Positions 34,620 to 43,884 of a DNA stretch of 64,000 nt are shown piece by piece. The notes under the pieces were generated by a model that was given only the letters and a program-made list of their open reading frames with translations, was not told the DNA's origin and searched no databases. Within the stretch, counting starts at the first letter, position 1. Each line of letters starts with the position of its first letter. Both the position numbers and the translations under genes were made by a program. Origin of the DNA: Plesiomonas sp051652165 (GTDB lineage Bacteria; Pseudomonadota; Gammaproteobacteria; Enterobacterales; CAMTGL01); contig NZ_JBOFTR010000016.1 of NCBI RefSeq assembly GCF_051652165.1, forward strand, positions 186,001-250,000, in the 5' to 3' direction.

Positions 34620-35753
34620 TCAGGCGGTCAGTACTACGCCGCTATCGGCATTCCAGAACAGGCGAACTTCATCGCCCCATGTCGGCATTCCGCGGCGATA
34701 ACGGCAATCATTTTGCAGTTGGGCGGTCAATATCATGCCGCTGTGCAGGCGCACATGGTAGATAGAGAGATCCCCCAGATAAGCAATGTTGACCACCTCG
34801 CCTACTGCAAAGTTACAGCCATCTTCAGGCACATCATCACACAGTGCGATTTTCTCTGGCCGCAGAGCAACCATCACCGGCACATCGGCAGTAATTTTCA
34901 CCTCTTGCTCTACTTTCAGTGGGTGCATTAAACCGGGGCTGCGTACAATGTAATGTTCATCTGTCTCTTCTTGCAGCATGCACTCGAACACATTGATACT
35001 GCCGATAAATTCGGCACTAAAGCGGCTGTTCGGATACTCGTAGACCTCTTCAGGCTCACCGATTTGCACAAATTTTCCACGGTTCATGATCGCAATACGT
35101 CCGGCCATCGTCATGGCCTCTTCTTGATCATGTGTCACCATCACGCAAGTCGCGCCGACACGCTCTAAAATATCAACCACTTCTAGCTGCATTTGATCGC
35201 GCAGCTTTTTATCCAGTGCGCCCATTGGCTCATCAAGCAGCAACAATTTTGGCCGTTTGGCCAGACTGCGAGCCAGCGCAACCCGCTGACGCTGCCCACC
35301 AGAAAGCTGATGTGGCTTGCGCGCTGCAAACTCACGCATGTGTACCAGATCGAGCATTTCCGCCACGCGTTTGGCTATCTCATGTTTTGGCATTTTGTCT
35401 TGCTTCAAACCAAACGCAATATTCTGCTCTACCGTCATATGCGGGAACAGTGCGTATGATTGAAACATCATATTGATAGGCCGCTTATAGGGTGGTACGG
35501 CTGATAAATCCTGCCCATCGATAAAAATCTGCCCACTGGTTGGCGTTTCAAAACCGGCTAACATACGCAGCAGCGTTGATTTACCGCATCCTGATGCGCC
35601 TAGCAGAGCAAAAATTTCACCTTTGTAGATGGTCAAATCAACATCATCAACAGCAAATGTGCCGTCAAACGATTTGGTCAGATTACGGATCTCAAGTAAG
35701 GGGGTTTTCAACTTTGGGGCTTTTATCTGAGGGCGTGACATGGTCTCTTTCAC
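34620..35753 (-). CDS. potG: Putrescine ABC transporter ATP-binding protein PotG
   Basis: PotG powers putrescine import. Walker A GASGCGKST, signature LSGGQRQRVALARSL and Walker B KLLLLDEPMGALD are intact, followed by a TOBE regulatory domain at the C-terminus. I chose GTG at 35753 because the N-terminus (VKETMSRPQ...) then aligns residue by residue with E. coli PotG and gives the same length, 377; GAGGAG lies ten bases upstream. An ATG at 35741 (373 residues) is an alternative, and a longer frame to 35873 is unlikely. Confidence 0.95.
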   Translation of the reverse strand: MKETMSRPQIKAPKLKTPLLEIRNLTKSFDGTFAVDDVDLTIYKGEIFALLGASGCGKSTLLRMLAGFETPTSGQIFIDGQDLSAVPPYKRPINMMFQSYALFPHMTVEQNIAFGLKQDKMPKHEIAKRVAEMLDLVHMREFAARKPHQLSGGQRQRVALARSLAKRPKLLLLDEPMGALDKKLRDQMQLEVVDILERVGATCVMVTHDQEEAMTMAGRIAIMNRGKFVQIGEPEEVYEYPNSRFSAEFIGSINVFECMLQEETDEHYIVRSPGLMHPLKVEQEVKITADVPVMVALRPEKIALCDDVPEDGCNFAVGEVVNIAYLGDLSIYHVRLHSGMILTAQLQNDCRYRRGMPTWGDEVRLFWNADSGVVLTA

Positions 35754-35878
35754 TGGAAGGGTTCTCCTCATACTGCAAAAAACCGTTAATAATCCATTAT
35801 CAACACAGTGCGTAACGGTAGAATATCGGGTTGTCCGGTAAGATTTTGCGCTAATAACGCTAACTCGCCGCAAGATAG

Positions 35879-35905
35879 CGGTATGCCCAGAACATGGGCA
35901 TACCG
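35879..35905 (-). other. Strong hairpin between potF and potG
   Basis: CGGTATGCCCA (35879-35889) pairs perfectly with TGGGCATACCG (35895-35905) around a 5-base loop. There is no T run after it. Such structures between a binding-protein gene and the following transporter genes commonly protect the upstream mRNA, allowing more PotF than PotGHI; this role is inferred. Confidence 0.6.
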
Positions 35906-35985
35906 GTGCATAAGTTAACGATCTAGCAGATCTATTTACCTCGGTTGAATACTGGTTTTACAGTTAAACCATGGAAAATTACCGC

Positions 35986-37107
35986 TTATGTGCCACTTTT
36001 TACCCGAGTCCAAGAACGGGTAATCACACGGTCAACTTTCGGATCTTTCACTGTCAGGGTAAATAACTTACTACGCGTTTCTGCTGATGGGTAAATACCC
36101 TGATCGTTACGAATATCGGCTTGAACCAGCGGTGTGGATTTGGCATTACCGTTGGCGTAATACACAGTATCTGTCACCGTGGCGATAACGTCAGGTTGCA
36201 ACAGATAGTTAATAAAGCGATAAGCTTCATCGGTATTTTTGGCATCTGCCGGAATCGCTAACATATCAAAAAAGGCCAGAGCGCCCTGTTTTGGAATGCT
36301 GTAGCCAATATTCACGCCATTTTTCGCTTCTTTCGCACGATTAGCGGCTTGCTTTACATCCCCCGCCCAGCCGATAGTGACGCAAATATCACCATTTGCC
36401 AGATCATTGATGTATTGTGATGAGTGGAAGTAGGTAATATTTGGCCGCAGTTTTAGTAGCAGGTCCGTCGCTTCCCCTGAATACTCTTTTGGGTTAGTGC
36501 TATTAGGATCTTTCCCTAAATAATTCAGTACAGTGGCATAGACTTCACTTGGCGCATCTAAAAACGCAACGCCACAGGTTTTCAGTTTGGCCAGATTTTC
36601 TGGTTTAAAAATCAGATCCCAACTCTCTACCGGTGCATCTTTGCCCAGCACTGCTTTGACTTTATCAATGTTGTAACCAATACCGGTGGTTGCCCACAAA
36701 TAAGGCACACCATAGGTATTATCAGGATCATGCTTGGTCAGCATTTTAAGCAGTTCAGGATCAAGGTTGGCATAATTAGGCAGCTTGGCTTTATCCAGCG
36801 GCTTAAAGACACCGGCTTTAATTTGGCGCTCAAGAAAACTCGCTGACGGCACGACAACATCAAAACCCGTGCTTCCAGCCATCAGTTTACCTTCAAGCAC
36901 TTCATTAGAATCAAAGACATCGTAAACAACTTTAATCCCCTGACTTTTTTGGAAATTTGCCAAGGTATTCGGGGCAATATAGTCTGACCAGTTATAGACA
37001 TGCAGCGTTTTATCTTCTGCATGTGCAGCAGAAACCGTTAACAACAGGGTCGTTAAGACAGTTTTTGCCCATGAACATGTATTATTTTTAGCGATAAATC
37101 CCATCAC
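35986..37107 (-). CDS. potF: Putrescine-binding periplasmic protein PotF
   Basis: PotF captures putrescine in the periplasm. A signal peptide ending around VSAAHA precedes EDKTLHVYNWSDYIAPNTL. Typical sequence includes YDVFDSNEVLEGKLMAGSTG, LWATTGIGYN, YLGKDPNSTNP and NDLANGDICVTIGWAGDV. The 373-residue length is close to the 370 of E. coli. It is first in potFGHI. Confidence 0.97.
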   Translation of the reverse strand: MMGFIAKNNTCSWAKTVLTTLLLTVSAAHAEDKTLHVYNWSDYIAPNTLANFQKSQGIKVVYDVFDSNEVLEGKLMAGSTGFDVVVPSASFLERQIKAGVFKPLDKAKLPNYANLDPELLKMLTKHDPDNTYGVPYLWATTGIGYNIDKVKAVLGKDAPVESWDLIFKPENLAKLKTCGVAFLDAPSEVYATVLNYLGKDPNSTNPKEYSGEATDLLLKLRPNITYFHSSQYINDLANGDICVTIGWAGDVKQAANRAKEAKNGVNIGYSIPKQGALAFFDMLAIPADAKNTDEAYRFINYLLQPDVIATVTDTVYYANGNAKSTPLVQADIRNDQGIYPSAETRSKLFTLTVKDPKVDRVITRSWTRVKSGT

Positions 37108-37441
37108 CGAGAGCCTCCCTGCTCAACTGACCACATTGGATACACATAAAAACAACAGTTGTTAGAATAACGCTGTATGAATGTTAAGACCAGAACGTAG
37201 CCTGAAAACAACAGCATCAAAGATAAATAACCGTAATTACTTGATCACCTGTTGAAAAATAGACAATTTGTAGTGAAATGTAGGGATAGAAGATGACTTA
37301 TGCAGCAGGTTATCGCAGAGAAAGGCGCGTGTAAGCGGGCAATAAAAGCACCGGAGTTTACAATATTAGACAAAGAGACGATGAGATAATTAATTGATTT
37401 TTAATCTTTATTATTTCTATTTACAGGGAAAAAGAGGCTAT
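37108..37441 (-). promoter_or_regulatory. potF upstream region
   Basis: This AT-rich spacer separates ybjN from potF and should hold the pot promoter. I see no coding frame and no operator that I can name. Confidence 0.35.
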
Positions 37442-37465
37442 CCGGAAGCAAAATCACACTTCCGG
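37442..37465 (-). terminator. Terminator of ybjN
   Basis: CCGGAAG (37442-37448) pairs with CTTCCGG (37459-37465). On the minus strand it lies 11 bases after the ybjN stop and is followed a few bases later by CTCTTTTTCC. Confidence 0.6.
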
Positions 37466-37475
37466 TATCTGATTA

Positions 37476-37964
37476 TCAATGCAGGATTTTATCCTGATCA
37501 GAGATCTCATCTTCCTCAGGAAAGAACAGATAGCCTTTACGTTTCACTACATCAATAAATTGCTCAATTTGTTCTTCTGTTTGCTTAATAAAAACAAGCA
37601 GTTGAGCGGTAGTAATACCGGCAGAAGCAGTCAGTGAATGCGTAATGATAAGTTTAGGCAGATTATCATCTTGTACATCAACAAACCCGTTAATCAGCGA
37701 GTACTGGGCATTGATCTCACTAAGCTCGGCAACCAGTGGCAGCAAGCCTGTTGGCCGAACTTCAGATGCAGAGGAGAACACTAAAATATGCTGTTCCAGC
37801 AGATCAATTTTTGCATCAAAAATGCCATTAATATTTTGCATATGCGGTAAATGCAGTGCTAGACATGATTCGCACTCAAAATAATCAATGTTCAACTGGA
37901 TTAGCCACTGTTTCAACAGGTCAAGATCAGGAACAGCAAATTCAGAAACCGGTAGTGTGCTCAT
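37476..37964 (-). CDS. ybjN: YbjN domain-containing protein
   Basis: This 162-residue protein matches YbjN of E. coli (about 158 residues), a cytoplasmic protein with a type III secretion chaperone-like fold, implicated in stress and motility control in E. coli though its mechanism is unclear. The family segments LNIDYFECESCLALHLPHMQ and the acidic C-terminus FPEEDEISDQD are visible. It lies between potF and the rimK-nfsA-ybjC genes as in E. coli. Confidence 0.9.
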   Translation of the reverse strand: MSTLPVSEFAVPDLDLLKQWLIQLNIDYFECESCLALHLPHMQNINGIFDAKIDLLEQHILVFSSASEVRPTGLLPLVAELSEINAQYSLINGFVDVQDDNLPKLIITHSLTASAGITTAQLLVFIKQTEEQIEQFIDVVKRKGYLFFPEEDEISDQDKILH

Positions 37965-38322
37965 ACAACGCTTATTGTTGTGATTCTCATTGGGATAGCT
38001 TACGAAATCAGCGTCTATTTATCTACGTTTTAATGATTTGATCATGCTTAGTATTGATAATCATCATTTTTTATACACTATATACTCGACGTTTTCTCAT
38101 CAGCGTCTATGCTTTATTTTTAGCTGATTGTATTTTTTATATCGAGTGTCTTTACATTATTGATTGATGTCATCATATTTCACCCTAAAATTAAATAACC
38201 TATCACTGTAATAGCCTATACTCATATGTTATCTGCTCTGTATGTATGCTAAAAAAGTACAAATATAAATGAATGTTCTGAATTAATGTCAGTATACGTT
38301 CAACTCATTCAAAGGAGTCAAT
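37965..38322. other. AT-rich spacer between ybjN and the DUF4250 gene
   Basis: This 358-base divergent spacer is very AT-rich. It must carry the promoters of both flanking genes, but I see no clear RNA gene, reading frame or named operator. Confidence 0.3.
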
Positions 38323-38517
38323 ATGGATCTTACCCGTTTTGCGCAGATGGACAGCAATATGCTGTTTAGCATCGTCAATATGAAGTTACGTAATGAATTT
38401 GACAGTATCTATGAATTAGCTCAAGCATATGAAATTGATGCTGCTGCACTTTGCGAAAAATTAGAGCATGGTGGCTTTCATTATCATGCTGATTTTAATC
38501 AATTTCGTGTTGCATAA
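38323..38517 (+). CDS. DUF4250 domain small protein
   Basis: The 64-residue protein fits the DUF4250 family: a start of the type DSNMLFSIVNMKLRNEF, then YELAQAYEIDAAALCEKLE and a C-terminal YHADFNQFRV. The fold is probably a small helix-turn-helix-like bundle; the function is unknown. AAAGGAG lies six bases before the ATG, a strong ribosome-binding site, which supports real expression. It is not part of the E. coli ybjN-rimK region, so it is a local insertion. Confidence 0.8.
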   Translation: MDLTRFAQMDSNMLFSIVNMKLRNEFDSIYELAQAYEIDAAALCEKLEHGGFHYHADFNQFRVA

Positions 38518-38669
38518 CGTAATGCAAATACCTTTATCGGTTTTATTTTTAATACCACCTCTTAGCGGATATCATTTTTTAATATTTTCTGTTCGAAAAT
38601 ATAATATAACCATATTCCGCTAATGCTTGAGATAACCGAAGTAGATATCATATTGATATAGCATGAAAT

Positions 38670-39611
38670 TTAGGATATTGAATGCAATAGTTCATGAATA
38701 GGCTCATGCTGTGATGCATATACCTGCTGTTTAACATACTCAATCATAAGTTTTGCTAAATCTATTCCCGTGCATCGTTCAATACCTTCAATACCGGGCG
38801 AAGCATTCACTTCCATCACCAGTGGGCCACGTGCTGAACGCAATATATCTACACCTGCAACGTGCAAGCCAATAGCTTGTGTTGCACGTATTGCTATGTC
38901 TTGCTCGGCAGCAGATAATTCGACAGCTTGGGCAGATCCTCCACGGTGTAAATTAGAACGAAACTCCCCTATTTTTGCCTGTCGTTTCATTGCCGCAACT
39001 ACGTGATCACCAATAACAAAACAGCGAATATCTGCACCTTGTGATTCAGCAATGTACTCTTGTAGCACAATATTTGTTTGTAACCCCCGAAAAGCATCAG
39101 CCATACTCTCTGCAGCACGATAGCTTTCCGCCAACACAACACCTATCCCTTGAGAGCCTTCAATTTGTTTAATCACTAAAGGGGCACTTCCTAACTGCCG
39201 TATTGCTGTTGCTGTATCATCAGCGCCGTGCGAAAAACACGTTGTAGGTACTGCTACACCATAGGCAACTAATCGTTGTAAGCTGTGTAACTTATCACGT
39301 GCACAACAAATTGCTGCTGCATTATTGAGTATATAGCTTCCAGCTAATTCAAATTGCCGTACGATACTGCTGCCATAGTATGCTGTTGCCGGACCAATAC
39401 GTGGGATCACTGCATCAAAAAAAGCTAATGGTTTACCTGCAAGATACAATGCCTGTGAACGAGTGTGAGATGGTGCTGCTTCAGAGCAAAGATGAATATA
39501 ACAACGCAGAGGATCAATGACCTCTGCCTTAATACCACATTGATGTGCTGCATGCAGTAGACGCTGACTTGAATATAGGCCTGCATCACGTGAAAGAATC
39601 GCTATTTTCAT
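38670..39611 (-). CDS. rimK: Ribosomal protein S6--L-glutamate ligase RimK
   Basis: RimK is an ATP-grasp ligase that adds glutamates to the C-terminus of ribosomal protein S6. The start MKIAILSRDAGLYSSQRL, the segment PLVIKQIEGSQGIGVVLAES and the ATP-grasp metal-binding end GPLVMEVNASPGIEGIE are characteristic. At 313 residues it is slightly longer than the 300 of E. coli. It lies three bases after nfsA. Confidence 0.95.
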   Translation of the reverse strand: MKIAILSRDAGLYSSQRLLHAAHQCGIKAEVIDPLRCYIHLCSEAAPSHTRSQALYLAGKPLAFFDAVIPRIGPATAYYGSSIVRQFELAGSYILNNAAAICCARDKLHSLQRLVAYGVAVPTTCFSHGADDTATAIRQLGSAPLVIKQIEGSQGIGVVLAESYRAAESMADAFRGLQTNIVLQEYIAESQGADIRCFVIGDHVVAAMKRQAKIGEFRSNLHRGGSAQAVELSAAEQDIAIRATQAIGLHVAGVDILRSARGPLVMEVNASPGIEGIERCTGIDLAKLMIEYVKQQVYASQHEPIHELLHSIS

Positions 39612-39614
39612 GGT

Positions 39615-40337
39615 TTAGCGGGTGATCCAACCTTGTGAGTGCAAATAATCAAGCATAAATGGGCGCGTTTCTTTACTCAGTGTTGCAGCCACATGCTGAC
39701 TCCAATTTTGCAGTTTGTTATGGCTACCTCGGGCACGGTAGTAAGCTTCAACCTCTGTGTCATAAACTTGCAATACTGCTCGGTCTACCGGTTGATAGTA
39801 GTTAGTATGCAGTATCATTTCTTGCGGCAAGCGGGGTTTATGTTGTGGGTCTTGTGCTGGATAACCAATACACAAACCAAACAAGGGGATCACCTGTGTT
39901 GGCAATTGCAATGCAGCAGTAACTTGTTGTATATGATTACGCAACCCGCCGATAAATACACCGCCTAACCCTAATGATTCAGCAGCTAATAGTGCATTTT
40001 GCCCCATCAATGCAGAATCTATTGCTCCGGTAAGTAACTGCTCTGCATACCCTAACTGAGCATCAGGATAAATCTGCTGATGGCGATTAAAATCAGCACA
40101 AAAAACAAGAAACTCAGGTGCTTGTGCGACATATTGTTGCTTACCTGACAAGCTAACTAACTGCTGTCGCAATGCTGCATCTGTCACACGAATGATACTG
40201 ACCATCTGCAAAAAACTCGATGTTGATGCAGCTCGTGCAGCATCAATAATGGCATTAAGTTGCTCGGCACTGAGTGCTTGCTCGGTAAATTGACGAATAG
40301 AGCGGTGTGATAAGATAAGATCAATGGTCGGTGTCAT
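39615..40337 (-). CDS. nfsA: Oxygen-insensitive NADPH nitroreductase NfsA
   Basis: NfsA is an FMN flavoprotein that reduces nitroaromatics and quinones by two-electron steps; loss gives nitrofuran resistance in E. coli. The start PTIDLILSHRSIRQFT, the segment GLGGVFIGGLRNHI and FGLCIGYPAQDPQHKPRLP are typical. The 240-residue length equals that of E. coli. It overlaps ybjC by 17 bases and precedes rimK, a probable three-gene operon. Confidence 0.95.
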   Translation of the reverse strand: MTPTIDLILSHRSIRQFTEQALSAEQLNAIIDAARAASTSSFLQMVSIIRVTDAALRQQLVSLSGKQQYVAQAPEFLVFCADFNRHQQIYPDAQLGYAEQLLTGAIDSALMGQNALLAAESLGLGGVFIGGLRNHIQQVTAALQLPTQVIPLFGLCIGYPAQDPQHKPRLPQEMILHTNYYQPVDRAVLQVYDTEVEAYYRARGSHNKLQNWSQHVAATLSKETRPFMLDYLHSQGWITR

Positions 40338-40635
40338 TGTCAGTTTCCTTACAGTTTTTTTTACGCTCTTTAGCTGATGAGTGACTAAAATGTGGTGTAA
40401 TTAATTGATCTATCTGACTAAACCAACCTGAAACCAAATATACGCCTGCAGGTAACATTAACAGTACACCCACAATAATCAATACAACACCTTGCTTTTG
40501 CCCCTCAAAAAAGAGAGGTAACTGTATGTACTGCTTTATCTCAGCATACCCTAACACAATAGCCATAAAACCGAGTAACTCACTTAACACCAATGGCCAT
40601 GGTAATACCGATTTTCTTTCTGATGTATTCATCAT
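40321..40635 (-). CDS. ybjC: YbjC, DUF1418 membrane protein
   Basis: The 104-residue protein has two hydrophobic segments (near residues 12-30 and 48-70) and the family order PWPLVLSELLGFMAIVLGY then VLLMLPAGVYLVSGW. It corresponds to E. coli YbjC, whose function is unknown and which precedes nfsA in the same operon there. The Lys/Glu-rich tail overlaps the nfsA start. Confidence 0.88.
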   Translation of the reverse strand: MMNTSERKSVLPWPLVLSELLGFMAIVLGYAEIKQYIQLPLFFEGQKQGVVLIIVGVLLMLPAGVYLVSGWFSQIDQLITPHFSHSSAKERKKNCKETDNDTDH

Positions 40636-41161
40636 AACAAATAGCTATACCACTGTTTCGTTTTCTAAATAATAAGACTCAACGGGGAATAAATTCAATC
40701 AAAACATGACAGAAAACATTTAATGTCATAAATAAAGTAAAAAAACACAGTAAAACAAAATAAGTTGCTTAATCTAATTTCATTAGTATAATTAGCGCAC
40801 TTTTTGAGCAATAAATATTTTGATTTCACAAAATTCAATACAATGTGTTGTAATGGTTTATCACCCTCAACTTGCTATAATATCACCCACAATACACATG
40901 CTATTTAATGCTATTCCTCATAATCGTCACATATAGATTATATTACAGACATACTGTTGTCATAGTTACCCCGTAGAAATAACCATATCAGATAAACAAT
41001 GATAATAGATAAGTGTCGAGGCTATGAGCTTCTCTATATTATTTGTCTATCAATACGGGCACGCATTACTGCCTATACAAACTAAAAGTAGACAACACAT
41101 ATACCATTATTTGTATTTTAAGGATGAATCTATTCATTTAATATTACATGAGGATTTGACC
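40636..41161. promoter_or_regulatory. AT-rich divergent spacer between ybjC and the transglycosylase gene
   Basis: These 526 bases are strongly AT-rich. An extended -10 promoter, TTGCTATAAT with TATAAT at 40876-40881, is visible on the plus strand, almost 300 bases before the next gene's start. An upstream in-frame extension of that gene (41024-41161) is open but lacks the features of a signal peptide, so I treat it as leader. Confidence 0.4.
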
Positions 41162-41716
41162 ATGCGTTTTAAATATAATTTAACCATTTTACTCTCTTTT
41201 TTTATTGTGCTATCGAGTTTTTTTTCATCCAATACATTTGCATCCTCTATTGAGGGATTAACAAAAAGTGACTTTATTCATGTTGCCAATGAATACGGTT
41301 TAAACCCTAAATTATTGTACTCTATTGCAGTTGTTGAGTCTTCCATGTCAAAGGGAGATAAAGCGAAACCTTGGCCTTATGTCATTAATAAAAAAGGTAA
41401 GCCTTACTATTTAGAGTCAAAACAAGAAGCAGAAAAAACACTGACTCAACTGATTGACTCAACAGATAAAAAAAATCTTGATGTAGGTGCAATGCAAGTT
41501 AATTTAGGCTGGCATGGTTCTCGCGTTGAAACGCCAGCAGATCTGTTTAATCCCCATGTTAATTTACGTGTAGGGGCGGAAATATTAAAAAGCGCCTTAG
41601 CATCATCACCTGATGATATAAAACTTGGTATCGGCCGCTATCACTCATGGAATGACTCTCGTGCATTAGGTTATGCTGATAAGGTAATGACAGTAATGAA
41701 AACAGTTTCTATATAA
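41162..41716 (+). CDS. Secreted SLT-domain lytic transglycosylase (IagB/VirB1-like)
   Basis: The 184-residue protein has a signal peptide (MRFKYNLTILLSFF..., cleavage probably after TFA) and a single SLT catalytic domain. The likely catalytic Glu59 is in LLYSIAVVESSM, and DVGAMQVNLGWHGS and ALGYADKV resemble the IagB/PilT/VirB1-type enzymes that open peptidoglycan for secretion systems or pili. ATG at 41162 is chosen because GAGG lies eight bases upstream and a signal peptide follows. No secretion or conjugation genes are adjacent, so its role is open; its AT-richness suggests acquisition. Confidence 0.8.
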   Translation: MRFKYNLTILLSFFIVLSSFFSSNTFASSIEGLTKSDFIHVANEYGLNPKLLYSIAVVESSMSKGDKAKPWPYVINKKGKPYYLESKQEAEKTLTQLIDSTDKKNLDVGAMQVNLGWHGSRVETPADLFNPHVNLRVGAEILKSALASSPDDIKLGIGRYHSWNDSRALGYADKVMTVMKTVSI

Positions 41717-41849
41717 TAGCTTTATCCAGAATAGCCTTTATCTATACGACGTTTATGGCCATGAGCCTTTTAATAAAGCACAATGCATTTATAACAATAG
41801 TGACTAAAAATACATTGTATATTATATGACAAGCCTGCAATATGCTTAA

Positions 41850-41893
41850 AAAAACCGCGCAAATAATATAATTATATTATTTGCGCGGTTTTT
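41850..41893. terminator. Very long palindromic bidirectional terminator
   Basis: A perfect 22-bp palindrome (41850-41871 and 41872-41893) has an A5 start, a CCGCGC core, an AT-rich apex and a T5 end. It lies between the convergent transglycosylase gene and ushA. Confidence 0.9.
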
Positions 41894-41910
41894 ATTTCAG
41901 TCACACTCTA

Positions 41911-43575
41911 TTATTTATAAATAATATCACTGTTTGGTGTAAACTGACTCGCTTTAATGGGTGACTTTTTCGCGATATAATCTTTTAATACTTCTGCATC
42001 AACGAATCCGGTATTTACATAACCCGCACTCTTCGAAATATTAGGGTAACCATCCCCGCCTGCCGCATTAAAACTAGGTACCGTAAAACGGTATGATTTA
42101 TTCATGTCAATTGGCTTACCGGCAATTTTTACATTGTGCACTTTACCGTTTTCAACAATCATTGCAATATTGGCAAACTGAGCATAAGCCCCAGAATCAA
42201 CTTTTTTGGTTGCTACAACATTAAGATAATCAATAATATCGTGGCCCTTCATATCAACATAGCTCACAATGTTACCAAATGGCTGCACTTTTAATACATC
42301 TTTGTATGAAATATCGCCAGATTCAATAGAGTCTCGAACTCCCCCTGAGTTCATCACACCAAAATCTGCGTTTACGCGTTCCATATGTGATTTAACAATC
42401 AATTGACCTAAATTAGTTTGTTGAAAACGTACAATATTACGATCTCCTTCTAGCTTTTGGTCTACCTCACCAATTTTAATACCTAACTCAGCCTGACCTT
42501 TTTCCTGAAAAGGTGTCAGCAATGCTAACATATGATTATCTTCAGTTATGGGGGTGCTATAGAGTACATAATCTGATTTTCCATCATCACCTGTTATTTT
42601 TTGTTTTAAATTTACAGGGATTAATGTGTACTTAACAAGCTGTAGCTCACCATTTTTAAATTGATAGTCCGCACGGCCAACATATTTACCCCATTCATGA
42701 GCTTGAACAATCCATGTACCATTTTGTTGATCAGGCTTACACTCTGTTCCTGGAATATAGCGATTATTTCGCGTATTGACAGCTTCCATACACACAGGGT
42801 TTTGTGAATGTCCGCCAACAATCATATCTAAATCGCCCATAGGCAATGATCGCGCTAACTCAACATCACCTGGTGCATTTGAGCCATGCTGCCCATTTTC
42901 ATAATGCCCCATATGTGTTGCAGCAATAATAATATCCGGTTGTTCTGTATGCTTAAGTTGTGCAATAACATTTTTAGCTTCAATTTTAGGATCTTTAAAC
43001 ACTATCCCTTTAAGATATTCAGGGTTACCAATTTTTTGTGTATCTTCAGTCGTTAATCCGATAACGGCAATTTTAATGCCTTGCTTATCAAATAGTGCGT
43101 AAGGTTTAAATAAACGTTCACCGCTTTTTTCATCATAAATATTGGCGGAAAGCAATGGGAATGTCGCCCACTGCTCTTGTTTGCGCAAAACACTTAATGG
43201 TCGATCAAACTCATGGTTACCTAATGCCATTGCATCGTAACCTATCATCGACATGCCACGAAAATCTGGTTCTGCATGTTGTAAATCTGATTCAGGAACG
43301 CCCGTATTTACATCACCACCTGAGAGCAGTAATACTGAGCCTCCGGCTGCCTCAACGTCTTTACGGATCTGTTCAACCAGTGTTTTTTGTGCTGCTAAAC
43401 CGTATTCACCCTGCTCATTTTTCCAAAAATGGCCATGATGGTCATTAGTATGTAAAACAGTAAGGTTGTAGGTTTTATCTTTTTCCCACCCTTGTGCTTG
43501 CACAACTCCGGAACTCAGAACACACGAAATAGCCAGGCTACATACCGCTATTTTATGAGGAAGCGAAAAAATCAT
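41911..43575 (-). CDS. ushA: Bifunctional UDP-sugar hydrolase / 5'-nucleotidase UshA
   Basis: UshA is a periplasmic enzyme that degrades UDP-glucose and external nucleotides for salvage. A signal peptide ending around VVQAQG precedes the metallophosphatase motifs LHTNDHHGHFW, GNHEFDRPL, AATHMGHY and GGHSQNPVC, with two metal ions expected. The C-terminal nucleotide-binding domain includes GGVRDSIESGDISYKDV and FNAAGGDGYP. The 554-residue length is close to the 550 of E. coli. Confidence 0.96.
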   Translation of the reverse strand: MIFSLPHKIAVCSLAISCVLSSGVVQAQGWEKDKTYNLTVLHTNDHHGHFWKNEQGEYGLAAQKTLVEQIRKDVEAAGGSVLLLSGGDVNTGVPESDLQHAEPDFRGMSMIGYDAMALGNHEFDRPLSVLRKQEQWATFPLLSANIYDEKSGERLFKPYALFDKQGIKIAVIGLTTEDTQKIGNPEYLKGIVFKDPKIEAKNVIAQLKHTEQPDIIIAATHMGHYENGQHGSNAPGDVELARSLPMGDLDMIVGGHSQNPVCMEAVNTRNNRYIPGTECKPDQQNGTWIVQAHEWGKYVGRADYQFKNGELQLVKYTLIPVNLKQKITGDDGKSDYVLYSTPITEDNHMLALLTPFQEKGQAELGIKIGEVDQKLEGDRNIVRFQQTNLGQLIVKSHMERVNADFGVMNSGGVRDSIESGDISYKDVLKVQPFGNIVSYVDMKGHDIIDYLNVVATKKVDSGAYAQFANIAMIVENGKVHNVKIAGKPIDMNKSYRFTVPSFNAAGGDGYPNISKSAGYVNTGFVDAEVLKDYIAKKSPIKASQFTPNSDIIYK

Positions 43576-43884
43576 GATATTGACCTTCTGAAATTATTCT
43601 AATTATATGCACTTATCGTACAAATACGGTATTAGATACCTATTTACGGACATGCCCACAAATAAACAGCATGTAAGTTTAATTTTTTGCTTCAAATAAG
43701 GCCTTAGGAAAAAGAGTAATTTGTTAATCAGCGCAAGTTTTAATTTTTTTATCCTACAAAATAGGCTTTTTAGGATCTTAATACATAAAAAAACCCGACA
43801 GAATATTCTGTCGGGCTAATATAAAATAGGCTTTTATTTAATGAGTGATGCTATTTATTAAAAATAACCACGTTACTATATGTG
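43576..43884. other. Spacer between ushA and the NhaC-type gene
   Basis: This 309-base AT-rich spacer contains the ushA promoter region, an inverted repeat ATCCTA (43751-43756) and TAGGAT (43771-43776), and the terminator at 43794-43815. The segment AAAATAGGCTTTT occurs twice, near 43758 and 43825. I see no gene. Confidence 0.4.
43794..43815 (-). terminator. Terminator of the NhaC-type transporter gene
   Basis: The perfect 11-bp palindrome CCCGACAGAAT (43794-43804) with its complement (43805-43815) is followed, read on the minus strand, by a run of seven T. It lies about 70 bases after the stop. Confidence 0.85.

Noticed and set aside
43751..43838. Short direct and inverted repeats between ushA and the NhaC-type gene
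   Set aside because: They are AT-rich and short; apart from the terminator there is no support for a function.
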